From Cryomorpha sp963836915 (GTDB taxonomy: Bacteria; Bacteroidota; Bacteroidia; Flavobacteriales_D; Cryomorphaceae): a stretch of 64,000 nt of DNA. The stretch covers positions 2,666,001 to 2,730,000 of the forward strand of contig CAWILH010000002.1 of the NCBI GenBank assembly GCA_963836915.1, in the 5' to 3' direction. How positions within the stretch are numbered: position 1 is the first letter of the stretch; each line of letters starts with the position of its first letter. This document shows, piece by piece, positions 1 through 7,373 of the stretch. A program made the translations under genes and the position numbers. The notes under the pieces are model-generated. The model was given only the letters and a program-made list of their open reading frames with translations. It had not been told where the DNA came from and ran no database searches.

Positions 1-262
1 TTTTATTTTTACTTCTGCCCCGGTAGATCTCGAAGCTCCCGTGGGAAGCCCCAACCATGGTCGCGCGACGGGCAGCACGAGGCAGGTTACCGACATTGCC
101 ATACCGCGTGATCGCATTCTGCAACTTAAAGATGCCACCCACATCATCATCGATGTCGTGGGCGGCACCACCGCCAATGGGTCGCATCCCATACGGCTCT
201 ACTCCAATGACTTTTTTGATGTGCAGCTTTCCGCAAAGGCGACCTTAAACCTGAACGATTAA
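1..262 (+). CDS. C-terminal end of an exported beta-rich protein (partial)
   Basis: The frame beginning at base 2 is open from the window edge to a TAA at 260-262, so this is the 3' end of a gene that starts outside the window. The visible 86 residues are rich in beta-branched residues (for example THIIIDVVGGT and FFDVQLSAKATLNLND) and carry no recognisable T9SS sorting motif. It ends four bases before the DUF5723 gene, so the two are almost certainly co-transcribed. The family is not recognised from this fragment; a beta-sandwich or exported lipoprotein tail is only an inference. A GTG at 41 could be misread as a start, but the frame continues upstream with protein-like sequence. Confidence 0.6.
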   Translation, partial: FIFTSAPVDLEAPVGSPNHGRATGSTRQVTDIAIPRDRILQLKDATHIIIDVVGGTTANGSHPIRLYSNDFFDVQLSAKATLNLND

Positions 263-266
263 TACC

Positions 267-1733
267 ATGAAAAATACGCTAAGCATTCTTTTCGCGTTAA
301 GCGCAGGGTTTTTATTCGCCCAGCAAAGCGGCCAGATCGGAGCATTCGATTTCTTGCCCCAATCGATTTACGCCAACCCAGCTTTGAGGCCACAGGGATC
401 GCTGAATATCGGCATTCCGGCGCTGAGCAATATCCATATGGAGCACGGCAATAATTGGTTCAAGCCCAATGAACTTTTTCGGAGCGATGCCAGTGGCAAT
501 TCATCGGTAAATGTAGAGACCATACTGAGCGGTGTCAACGGGACTGCCATTACTACCCAAGGGCTTGGTATCGAACTTTTGCATGTAGGGCTTCGCATCA
601 AGAAGCATTATTTCCACCTTCGGGCGGCAGAGCGCGTGCAGTTTGAAATGGCAATCCCCGAAGATATTTTCAGACTTGCTGTTTATGGAAATGCCAGCGC
701 CAACCAATTTGAAGATAATACCGCCGATTTCAGCAGTCTGGAATTGAATGGGATACATTACCGCGAGTATGGCATCGGCTATAATTACGCATTGAATGAA
801 AAATGGTCTTTGGGCCTTACGGCAAAATACCTTTACGGCATGGAGCGCATACAGACCGAAGAATCATCGCTCAGGCTTCGCACCGATCCGCTTACGTATG
901 AGCTGCAATCATCAGGAAGCTTTATCGTAAATACTGCGGGCATTTACGGATCGCTTACCGATGGCGAAGAAGGAATTCAAGATGATGCGGCCCAGTATGG
1001 GTTTGGACTCAAAAACTTCGGCTTCGGGGCTGATCTGGGCGCCGTATACCGCCCTACCGAGAGATTGCAGTTTGAGCTTTCCGCAAATGACCTTGGCTTT
1101 ATAAAATGGAGATCAGACGTAGCCCGATACGGCACTGATGATGCCAGCTTCGCTTATGGCGGGGTAGACCTTACCGAGTTTATCTTCATCACCGGATCCG
1201 AATTTAACGACGCCCTTCAGAGCGAACTCGATTCCCTGCTCGACGACTTGGAGAACACCTATGAGTTTGAGCGAACGGAAGAAGCTTTCAGCACTGCACT
1301 CAATGGATACCTGCGCTATGGCGGTTCATATGAGCTGTACGCCAATGGCTACAGCTCTGGTAGGGCGTGGGGCAACATCATTCACGGATTGGGCAAGAGC
1401 ACTGTCCCCTTCTCTTATAGCCTCGGCTATAACCAGAAGGTGTGGAAGGTGGTGCAAGCAGGAGTACATTATACCAAACGCGCCGATTTTAGCGGGGCAC
1501 TGGGTGCCGGACTTTCCCTGAATGCCGGATTCTTTCAAATCTATGCCCTGGCTGAGAATTTCCGCTTTGCCAGCCTTACCCGCCTTACCATCACCGATAG
1601 CGATAAACCTGACGAAAGCTCAGAGATCGTCTATTTTTCAAATCCCAATGACATTCGTGTTTCGGTAGGTGTAAACCTGACCTTTGGCATGAATAAAACC
1701 GATGGACCGGGCGGCGAACCAATGAGACGGTAA
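267..1733 (+). CDS. DUF5723 family exported protein, probable outer-membrane beta-barrel
   Basis: The 488-residue product starts with a signal peptide (residues 1-18, ending FLFA before QQSGQIG). The following segment, with SIYANPALRP and IGIPALSNI at about residues 33-55, matches the N-terminal signature of the DUF5723 family of Bacteroidota. The rest shows alternating aromatic/glycine strands (YGIGYNYALNEKWSLGLTAKYLYG) as in outer-membrane barrels, and it ends in a short charged tail after a final strand (DIRVSVGVNLTFGM). The ATG at 267 follows the previous stop by four bases, so the genes form an operon. Function is unknown; the family is commonly found with secreted or surface proteins. 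Placement in the outer membrane is inferred from strand pattern only. Confidence 0.8.
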   Translation: MKNTLSILFALSAGFLFAQQSGQIGAFDFLPQSIYANPALRPQGSLNIGIPALSNIHMEHGNNWFKPNELFRSDASGNSSVNVETILSGVNGTAITTQGLGIELLHVGLRIKKHYFHLRAAERVQFEMAIPEDIFRLAVYGNASANQFEDNTADFSSLELNGIHYREYGIGYNYALNEKWSLGLTAKYLYGMERIQTEESSLRLRTDPLTYELQSSGSFIVNTAGIYGSLTDGEEGIQDDAAQYGFGLKNFGFGADLGAVYRPTERLQFELSANDLGFIKWRSDVARYGTDDASFAYGGVDLTEFIFITGSEFNDALQSELDSLLDDLENTYEFERTEEAFSTALNGYLRYGGSYELYANGYSSGRAWGNIIHGLGKSTVPFSYSLGYNQKVWKVVQAGVHYTKRADFSGALGAGLSLNAGFFQIYALAENFRFASLTRLTITDSDKPDESSEIVYFSNPNDIRVSVGVNLTFGMNKTDGPGGEPMRR

Positions 1734-2536
1734 GAAATTCTTTACGCTTCTTTGGCTGCTAGATGGGAGAAGGCGCGCATTTGGATTTGCAGAGGTAGCA
1801 ATAGTTCGATTGAAAATATCAAATTTGTGGAAGCCTGATTTACTTGGGTATTCCTGTTGTTTTATTCCGTTCTGAATCGTGATTTAAGTCGCGAGCAAGA
1901 GCGAAGTTTCCATTCATCGTTCATGAAAAAAACTCGAAAGCTATTATTTTTGTTTCTGCCTAGCTTAATTTTCGTTTCCTGCAAGTCAGAACCGGTAGTG
2001 CTTTTAGAAATTTAAATTACCAGTACCTTTTCGCCAAAAGCGGTTTTGAAAAGCTTAGAAACCATACATTATAGCCTCCATATAATGAGCGTTCTATTTG
2101 ATGACGGGGCTTACTAAACGATCTTGTTGGAAGACGGCGACTTCAAAAGTTACCGATAAACTCCAATAGATATGACCCACCTTCGATTCCTGCTGCATCA
2201 TTTTTGATGCCACGTTGACACTCGTCCACTACAGCAGGCTGGCCGGCTTCTACTCGCAGTATGATGATTTGGCCAACACTCGGTACCGTGGGTTTCGGAA
2301 TATATACCAGCCAGAAAACCATGCGCAGTCCCGATCAAGGGACAATAGCTTTTTAGGAGTTTATGAAATAACCGAAGCCGATAGGAAATATGCCGTATTG
2401 GTGAATGCGTAGATACTCTGAGGCTCTGCTCTGCTTTCAATGCTAAAAACCATTGCTTGTGACACCTACAAGTCGTAAGATCAACATCACCGATTCCGAA
2501 AAGCGCAATACGCCCCAGAAAAGATGTGATCAAGCT
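1734..2536. other. Gene-poor region with decayed coding fragments
   Basis: This 803-bp stretch between the DUF5723 gene and the ars operon has no intact gene. It holds a short lipoprotein signal-peptide frame at 1923-2015 and, further right, short protein-like pieces in different frames (for example a frame ending VYEITEADRKYAVLVNA at about 2360-2412) interrupted by stops. It reads as a decayed small gene or genes. No clear terminator hairpin or promoter was seen. Confidence 0.5.
1923..2015 (+). pseudogene. Relic of a lipoprotein gene (signal peptide only)
   Basis: ATG at 1923 opens a 30-codon frame with a charged N-terminus (MKKTRK), a hydrophobic core and a lipobox-like SLIFVSC followed by KSEP, which is a convincing lipoprotein signal peptide. 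The frame then stops at TAA 2013-2015, eleven codons after the cysteine. Protein-like fragments continue in other frames downstream. This looks like a lipoprotein gene broken by one or more indels rather than a functional mini-gene. Confidence 0.5.
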
Positions 2537-3583
2537 TTAGGCCTTTGACTTTCCGAAATAGATTTTACGCAACCAAAACGACACTCGAACCAATAAAATC
2601 AATGCAGGAACTTCAACCAAAGGACCAATTACTCCTGCAAAAGCTTGTCCCGAATTCAATCCAAATACTGCAATTGCCACTGCAATCGCCAACTCAAAAT
2701 TATTTCCTGCCGCTGTAAAAGCTACCGCTGTCGTTTTATCATATTCTGCTCCTGATGCTTTGGTAACGAAAAAGCCAATGATGAACATTAATGTAAAATA
2801 GATAAGCAACGGAACTGCGATAATCACAACGTCCATTGGTATTTCAACAATCAATTCCCCTTTTAGCGAAAACATGATTACAATGGTAAATAATAGCGCA
2901 ATTAAGGTTATTGGCGAAATTGTCGGAATGAATTTATTGGTGTACCAATCTTCTCCTTTCAGTTTTACCAAAATCAATCTGCTTAAAATTCCCATTAGAA
3001 ACGGAAACCCTAAATAAATGGCGACACTCTCTGCAATCGTGCCAATTGAAATATCTACAATCGCTCCTTCAAAACCAAAATAGGGTGGAAGGACTGTGAT
3101 AAAAATCCAAGCGTAAAAACTGTATGCAAACACTTGAAATATACTGTTCAACGCAACTAAACCTGCACCGTATTCGCTACTTCCTTCTGCAAGGTCGTTC
3201 CAGACCAAAACCATCGCAATGCAACGTGCCAGACCAATTAAAATTAGTCCGACCATATATTCTGGATAATCCCGTAAAAATGTAATTGCCAAAACAAACA
3301 TTAAAACGGGGCCTATTATCCAATTAAGAATGAGCGAAATAGAAAGGATCCTTGTATTTCTGAATACCTTCGGCAATAATGAATAATTGACTTTCGCCAA
3401 AGGTGGATACATCATTAAAATCAAACCGATTGCAATCGGAATATTTGTAGTTCCGCTACTGAACGAGTTTATATTATTTGAAAATGTTGGAATAAAATAC
3501 CCAATCCCAACTCCTATGGCCATAGCGACAAAAATCCAAAGTGTTAGGTTCCTGTCAAGAAAATTCAGTTTTTTCGACGCCAT
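2537..3583 (-). CDS. acr3: Arsenite efflux permease, ACR3 family
   Basis: A 348-residue polytopic membrane protein with about ten hydrophobic helices. It carries the ACR3 core signature GLARCIAMVLVWNDLAEG, with the conserved cysteine at residue 121 that takes part in As(III) transport, and a second conserved helix pair near residues 285-330 (AAGNNFELAIAVAI, GVIGPLVEVPALI). ACR3 proteins export arsenite across the inner membrane using the proton motive force. It is the last gene of the ars operon, starting two bases after the arsC stop. Base use in acr3 and arsC is visibly more AT-rich than in DUF6428 and arsR upstream, suggesting the two halves of the operon have different histories. Confidence 0.93.
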   Translation of the reverse strand: MASKKLNFLDRNLTLWIFVAMAIGVGIGYFIPTFSNNINSFSSGTTNIPIAIGLILMMYPPLAKVNYSLLPKVFRNTRILSISLILNWIIGPVLMFVLAITFLRDYPEYMVGLILIGLARCIAMVLVWNDLAEGSSEYGAGLVALNSIFQVFAYSFYAWIFITVLPPYFGFEGAIVDISIGTIAESVAIYLGFPFLMGILSRLILVKLKGEDWYTNKFIPTISPITLIALLFTIVIMFSLKGELIVEIPMDVVIIAVPLLIYFTLMFIIGFFVTKASGAEYDKTTAVAFTAAGNNFELAIAVAIAVFGLNSGQAFAGVIGPLVEVPALILLVRVSFWLRKIYFGKSKA

Positions 3584-3585
3584 TT

Positions 3586-4218
3586 CTATGAATTGATCTG
3601 GGAGAAAACGTAGAATAATTCAGTCGCAATTTGCAGACTTCTTTCATGGTACCTTTCTGCTTGTTCTGGTGTATTGTCAAATACTTTAGGATCTTCAAAA
3701 TTTATTGGAATACGTTTTTCAGCACCTACAATAAAAGGACAGCCACCATCAGCTTCTGAGCAAGTCATAATTGCTGCAAATTCAGATTTGGGATTAAAAT
3801 CATCATTCAATCTTTTTGAAAATCCTATGATTGGATGCTCGTTGCCGGCATATTTGATACTGTAAACTGGATTTTCGTTTTTTGAAATTTTGCTTATTTG
3901 AAACCCTGAATTTTCCAAGGTTTCGGCAACCATTGGAAAAAGTGCCGTTGCTTCGGTTCCTCCCGAATAGGAAAAGAAGTTTCTGATAGTGAAGTAGTTT
4001 GCCATTGTTTGTGCCCAAACTTGGGATAGATGACTTCTCCGTGAGTTGTGAGTACAAATAAAGTTGATTCTAACTTCTTGATTACTTGAAACTTTTGATT
4101 GGATAAAATCAGTTAATGGCTGTAAAACTGTTTTACGTTCGCTCAAGATAGTTTCAGGATTTAATGATTTGATTAAATCATCTATTTCTGAAAATAGAGT
4201 TGATTTTGCTCTTTTCAT
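3586..4218 (-). CDS. arsC: Arsenate reductase / low-molecular-weight phosphatase-like ArsC
   Basis: The 210-residue product has the low-molecular-weight protein tyrosine phosphatase P-loop C-X5-R (FICTHNSRRS, Cys55 to Arg61), which in this family is the nucleophile that reduces arsenate to arsenite. A second cysteine pair (TCSEADGGCPF, about residues 155-165) and the conserved DPK/F segment (NFEDPKVFDN) follow. An N-terminal extension of about 50 residues precedes the P-loop. It lies between DUF6428 and acr3 in the same operon, so arsenite made here would be exported by ACR3. A general phosphatase role is the alternative but the context makes arsenate reduction far more likely. Confidence 0.9.
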   Translation of the reverse strand: MKRAKSTLFSEIDDLIKSLNPETILSERKTVLQPLTDFIQSKVSSNQEVRINFICTHNSRRSHLSQVWAQTMANYFTIRNFFSYSGGTEATALFPMVAETLENSGFQISKISKNENPVYSIKYAGNEHPIIGFSKRLNDDFNPKSEFAAIMTCSEADGGCPFIVGAEKRIPINFEDPKVFDNTPEQAERYHERSLQIATELFYVFSQINS

Positions 4219-4233
4219 TTTCTTGAAATTTAT

Positions 4234-4707
4234 TTAGCAGCAGCCTGAACCCGGAGCGCAACTATTACCTGACTGAGTTTGAAATTCAGATAAAATCACT
4301 TTGGCCTTTTTTTCAGGAATACCGCATTGTTCTATGGCCAAACAATCGGTTTTTTTCGTGGTGAGCAAGAATTCCGATCCGTTGAAGTCGAGCCCAAATT
4401 TTGCAATGGTATCGGTCTGGTATTCCACTTCGATCTCTAGGTCTCCCATCTCTAAAACCTTCTGCGAAAGCTCCAAAATGCTGAGGATCTTTTCGGGATG
4501 CAGCCGGTGGTCGTAATCATTGGCACTCCAGAGTTGGAGATTGGCCACTTCGGCTTTTCGCTCCGTGCCGCCACAATCGATGAAGTGCTTGGTGATTTTT
4601 CCCACTTCGGTCACGTGAAAATGGCTCGGTACGTAAGCTCCGCTGGGCGTGAGAAAAGCTATTTTCTCTACCTTGCCCAGGTGCGCTTTTAATTCTGAAA
4701 TTCTCAT
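4234..4707 (-). CDS. DUF6428 family protein of the ars operon
   Basis: A soluble 157-residue protein with no signal peptide. It resembles the DUF6428 proteins found in Bacteroidota arsenic operons (segments SGAYVPSHFHVTEVG and HFIDCGGTERK). Two features hint at metalloid binding: an internal Cys in IDCGG, and a C-terminal cysteine cluster SCAPGSGCC. The preceding gene arsR also ends in CC. The N-terminal half (HFHVTEVGKI) resembles a small cupin-like beta fold, but no enzymatic residues can be assigned. Function is unknown; an arsenite-binding or chaperone role is an inference from the terminal cysteines and the operon. Confidence 0.75.
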   Translation of the reverse strand: MRISELKAHLGKVEKIAFLTPSGAYVPSHFHVTEVGKITKHFIDCGGTERKAEVANLQLWSANDYDHRLHPEKILSILELSQKVLEMGDLEIEVEYQTDTIAKFGLDFNGSEFLLTTKKTDCLAIEQCGIPEKKAKVILSEFQTQSGNSCAPGSGCC

Positions 4708-4750
4708 AATAGTTCTTTTTTTGATTCGTATTTCCAGTCGCCGTGCTCAT

Positions 4751-5080
4751 TCAGCAGCAACCGGTCTGATTTATTTCTTGTTCTAAAAATCGATGCAAGG
4801 TCCCTTTCATCCTGCTCCAAGCAGCCCGATCAATACAATAGCATACGCTGGTCCCTTCCACATTTCCGTGGATAAGCCCCATTTGCTTTAGCTCTTTTAA
4901 ATGCTGAGAGATCGTGGCTTGTGCCAATCCAATCTCCAAGACCAAGTCGCCGCATACACAAGTTTGTATTCTGAATAGATGCTGAAGAATGGCCACGCGC
5001 GCCGGGTGTGCAAAGGCTTTTGCCAATAGGGCAATCTCATTCTGACTTTCGGTAAATAATTCACGCTTCGCTAAACCCAT
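4751..5080 (-). CDS. arsR: ArsR/SmtB family metalloregulator
   Basis: A 110-residue winged-helix repressor. The ATG at 5080 (MGLAKREL) is preferred over an upstream in-frame TTG at 5101, because the TTG lies inside the palindromic operator. The helix-turn-helix is at about residues 45-70 (AQATISQHLKELKQMGLI). The sensor motif QTCVCGDL at about residues 40-47 matches the ELCVCDL-type As(III)-binding cysteine pair, and two further cysteines end the protein (QTGCC). It heads the ars operon and should repress it until arsenite binds. Confidence 0.93.
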   Translation of the reverse strand: MGLAKRELFTESQNEIALLAKAFAHPARVAILQHLFRIQTCVCGDLVLEIGLAQATISQHLKELKQMGLIHGNVEGTSVCYCIDRAAWSRMKGTLHRFLEQEINQTGCC

Positions 5081-5094
5081 GCTGACCCTAATTG

Positions 5095-5110
5095 ATCGCA
5101 ATATTACGAT
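5095..5110. promoter_or_regulatory. Probable ArsR operator
   Basis: The 16-bp sequence ATCGCAATATTACGAT is a near-perfect palindrome (only positions 5 and 12 break it). It lies 14 bases upstream of the arsR ATG and has the form usual for ArsR/SmtB-family operators. Its position inside the 75-bp gap between arsR and the M48 gene fits autorepression of the ars operon. Confidence 0.65.
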
Positions 5111-5155
5111 AAATAAATTTAAGAGGGTGTTTCAGCGAAATTTTTCTCAGTAAAT

Positions 5156-5965
5156 CTATGGTTCAGTTTTCCTTGCGGCAAAAGTTTTCAGCGCTTGCCA
5201 AGCTTCATCGTCAATGACTCCTTCAAAGTCGGCCGGCTTAGACCCGATATACTCCAAGAGATAAAGGGCACGATCTTCTGACATGGGATGGGAACTGATC
5301 CAAGCCAGATTATCCAAGAAATCTGGATCGTCAAGAGAGAGCTTATACATGAAATCGGCCAGCGGCCGGGGGTCTATTTTGGCCTTTATCATATAATCTA
5401 CGGCGCGTATATCGGCTTCCTTCTCATAGTCGCGGCTAAAGGCCGAAGAAGATAGCGTATTGGCTGCGGTCTTGGCCACTTCACCACCTGCTGAGCCGCC
5501 CGCGGCGCCCACCAACACGGAGAGCCCGATCTCCTTCACGAGCTTCTTCATCACATGGTTTTCTTCAATATGTGCCACTTCATGGGCGATGATTCCCGCC
5601 AGCTCTTCGGGGCTTGACGTCTCGTTAATAAGTCCTGAATATACCACGAGATGGCCATCGGGCAGCGCCATGGCATTCACCCTATCTTTCTGGAGCAAAT
5701 GTAATTTTAGTTCGCTCCGCTCTATGCCGTTTCGGTCACAGATGCGTGTGAGTATGGAGTCTACGGCTGCCAAAATTTGTGGGTCAGCGATCACATCGCC
5801 CGATTGCTCCATGCTTTCCCATATCAAGGCGCCCAATTTTTCTTGCGTCTTGTCACGCTTCGCGTTCACTCCAAATACATTCATCCAATCGACCTGAAAG
5901 GACAGGAACAATAAAACGAGAAATCCGCTGAGGAGCAATAAACCTTGCAATAAGCTCTTTTTCAT
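5156..5965 (-). CDS. M48 family metallopeptidase, membrane-anchored
   Basis: A 269-residue protein with an N-terminal hydrophobic anchor (residues about 4-25), then the M48 protease domain. The zinc motif HEVAH is at residues 128-132 and the third ligand is probably Glu183 in EKEADIRAVDYM. Such proteins act in the periplasm on misfolded or envelope proteins. A glycine-rich hydrophobic stretch (VLVGAAGGSAGG) separates the two metal-binding helices as in other family members. The gene overlaps the upstream DUF4870-like gene by four bases or fewer and ends a four-gene membrane-protein operon running from 7149. Exact substrate unknown. Confidence 0.88.
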   Translation of the reverse strand: MKKSLLQGLLLLSGFLVLLFLSFQVDWMNVFGVNAKRDKTQEKLGALIWESMEQSGDVIADPQILAAVDSILTRICDRNGIERSELKLHLLQKDRVNAMALPDGHLVVYSGLINETSSPEELAGIIAHEVAHIEENHVMKKLVKEIGLSVLVGAAGGSAGGEVAKTAANTLSSSAFSRDYEKEADIRAVDYMIKAKIDPRPLADFMYKLSLDDPDFLDNLAWISSHPMSEDRALYLLEYIGSKPADFEGVIDDEAWQALKTFAARKTEP

Positions 5966-6396
5966 ACGCTTGCTTTCACGAGTTTATTGGTCAGGCCGCC
6001 ATAAAAAAGCCAGCTAACGTGGATACCTTTTCTAGTCTGGATGGCGGTGTAAACGGTGGCTATAAATTCGATCAGGTTTACTAATAAAATCACGATCGCA
6101 TACCCGATATATTGGCTTGATATGGCTGTATCGCCAAAGATGATGGAGACTGTCCACCAAAAGGCAATGCTGTTTACGGCCAGCAAGGAGACTTGGGAGA
6201 GCAAGGCCTGGACGCAATGCCAACGCACGAAATAGGTTCCCTTTCTATTACCGATCCAAAAGAAAAAGGTGGCCAAGAGATTTACGATTGGCAAGGGCAA
6301 CCCCGCCACGATGGCCACGAGCGACATCAGGTAGCTATTGGAAGCTTTCTCGCGCTCGTGATGGGAGGGCTTATACTCAAATTCAGCTTTGTGCAT
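5962..6396 (-). CDS. DUF4870-like small membrane protein
   Basis: About 144 residues with three to four hydrophobic segments. The segment YFVRWHCVQALLSQ between helices matches the FVRFHALQALL-type motif of DUF4870/Tic20-like proteins. The ATG at 6396 overlaps the TGA of the DUF2752 gene by one base (TGATG); an in-frame TTG one codon earlier is less likely. Its 3' end overlaps the M48 gene start. Function unknown; co-expression with TM2 and DUF2752 proteins suggests envelope maintenance, which is inference. Confidence 0.75.
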   Translation of the reverse strand: MHKAEFEYKPSHHEREKASNSYLMSLVAIVAGLPLPIVNLLATFFFWIGNRKGTYFVRWHCVQALLSQVSLLAVNSIAFWWTVSIIFGDTAISSQYIGYAIVILLVNLIEFIATVYTAIQTRKGIHVSWLFYGGLTNKLVKASV

Positions 6397-6812
6397 CAAT
6401 TTCCTTTATAAATATTCCAAATCCAATTGGCAAGAACCGCGCTAATAAGCACGACCGAAAGGAACGGCACGCGCACGGTGCGCTCCATGCTCCGAAAAGC
6501 CATTAAAAAAGAATGCCTTTTTGCCGTAAGGTCAAGCACTATCCAAACAGGGACGATCAAAAGACCAAGCGCCACGAGATAACCCAACGGATTGAGCAAA
6601 AGAGCATCCTGGAAATCGCCCTGTAAAATGGAAAGCACTGAGCGCGTGGTTCCACATGAAGGACAGGGACTTCCCGTGACCAACTTGATAGGACAGAGTA
6701 CCACTGTGGTTTGCGAAGGTTGGGATTGGGAAAGCTGAAAAATAATCCATGCCGTGCCTGCCGCACTAAGCGCCAAAAACCAACCGTATATTTTTCGCTG
6801 TCCCGGCGCCAT
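6396..6812 (-). CDS. DUF2752 domain membrane protein
   Basis: A 138-residue protein with three predicted transmembrane helices. The defining DUF2752 motif is clear: CPSCGTTRSVLSILQGDF, followed by the ALLLNPLGYLVAL helix. The paired cysteines next to a helix start are invariant in the family. The gene starts five bases before the end of the TM2 gene's downstream spacer and is co-transcribed with it. Biochemical function is not known. Confidence 0.85.
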   Translation of the reverse strand: MAPGQRKIYGWFLALSAAGTAWIIFQLSQSQPSQTTVVLCPIKLVTGSPCPSCGTTRSVLSILQGDFQDALLLNPLGYLVALGLLIVPVWIVLDLTAKRHSFLMAFRSMERTVRVPFLSVVLISAVLANWIWNIYKGN

Positions 6813-6816
6813 TAGT

Positions 6817-7149
6817 TCAGCACTTCACGGAAGCGCTCCATATTTTTCTCTCGGCCACCCCCATGATCAGAAACCAGTCTATGATAGTCCAAATACCAAG
6901 GCCGCCACAGGTAAGCAGTTTGATGATGCCTAAACCGGTATCGCCCACCATAAAGCGATCTATTCCAAAAGCACCTGCCAATAGCGATACCAGAAGCATG
7001 ATGGTAGGGTCTTTCAGTTCAACGGTAAGCAGGCTCACCCAACTTGAATCATCCATCTGTATCATCTTCTCACGAAGGGGTGCGATATGGTGGCTTTCAA
7101 AATTTTTGGCATTTTGTAAAATATAGAGATCTACTTTCTGAGCGTCCAT
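6817..7149 (-). CDS. TM2 domain-containing protein
   Basis: A 110-residue protein whose C-terminal half is a TM2 domain: first helix MLLVSLLAGAFGIDRFMVGDTGLGIIKLLTCGG with the family's G-DRFY-like turn, then the second helix WTIIDWFLIMG. The N-terminal 45 residues are soluble and polar. It is the first gene of the four-gene operon 7149 to 5156. TM2 proteins are small inner-membrane proteins of unknown role. No convincing promoter was recognised in the 224-bp gap upstream. Confidence 0.88.
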   Translation of the reverse strand: MDAQKVDLYILQNAKNFESHHIAPLREKMIQMDDSSWVSLLTVELKDPTIMLLVSLLAGAFGIDRFMVGDTGLGIIKLLTCGGLGIWTIIDWFLIMGVAERKIWSASVKC

Positions 7150-7373
7150 AATTTGGTTTTAGTTTACTAGTAGTATAATAGAGTCCAATTTTAAGAAAAA
7201 TATCTGGCTAATCATCTTAACCAAAACATATCGAATTCCCGAACGGTGCAAAACAAGTTCGTTCAAACCAAAGAGCAAGCATCAATACTGTTTCCAAAGA
7301 TCTGATCTTGTAGAATCTTGAACGAAGCGAAAAACCCTTCTGGGTATAGGGCCGAAAACAATTGATTTTTGCT

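Noticed and set aside
2198..2533. Minus-strand 111-codon frame and overlapping plus-strand 65-codon frame
   Set aside because: Both lack family similarity, signal peptide or start context, and they overlap each other in a decayed region.
2537..5110. Ars genes as part of a mobile element
   Set aside because: No transposase, integrase, terminal repeats or tRNA attachment site flank the operon; only composition hints at transfer.
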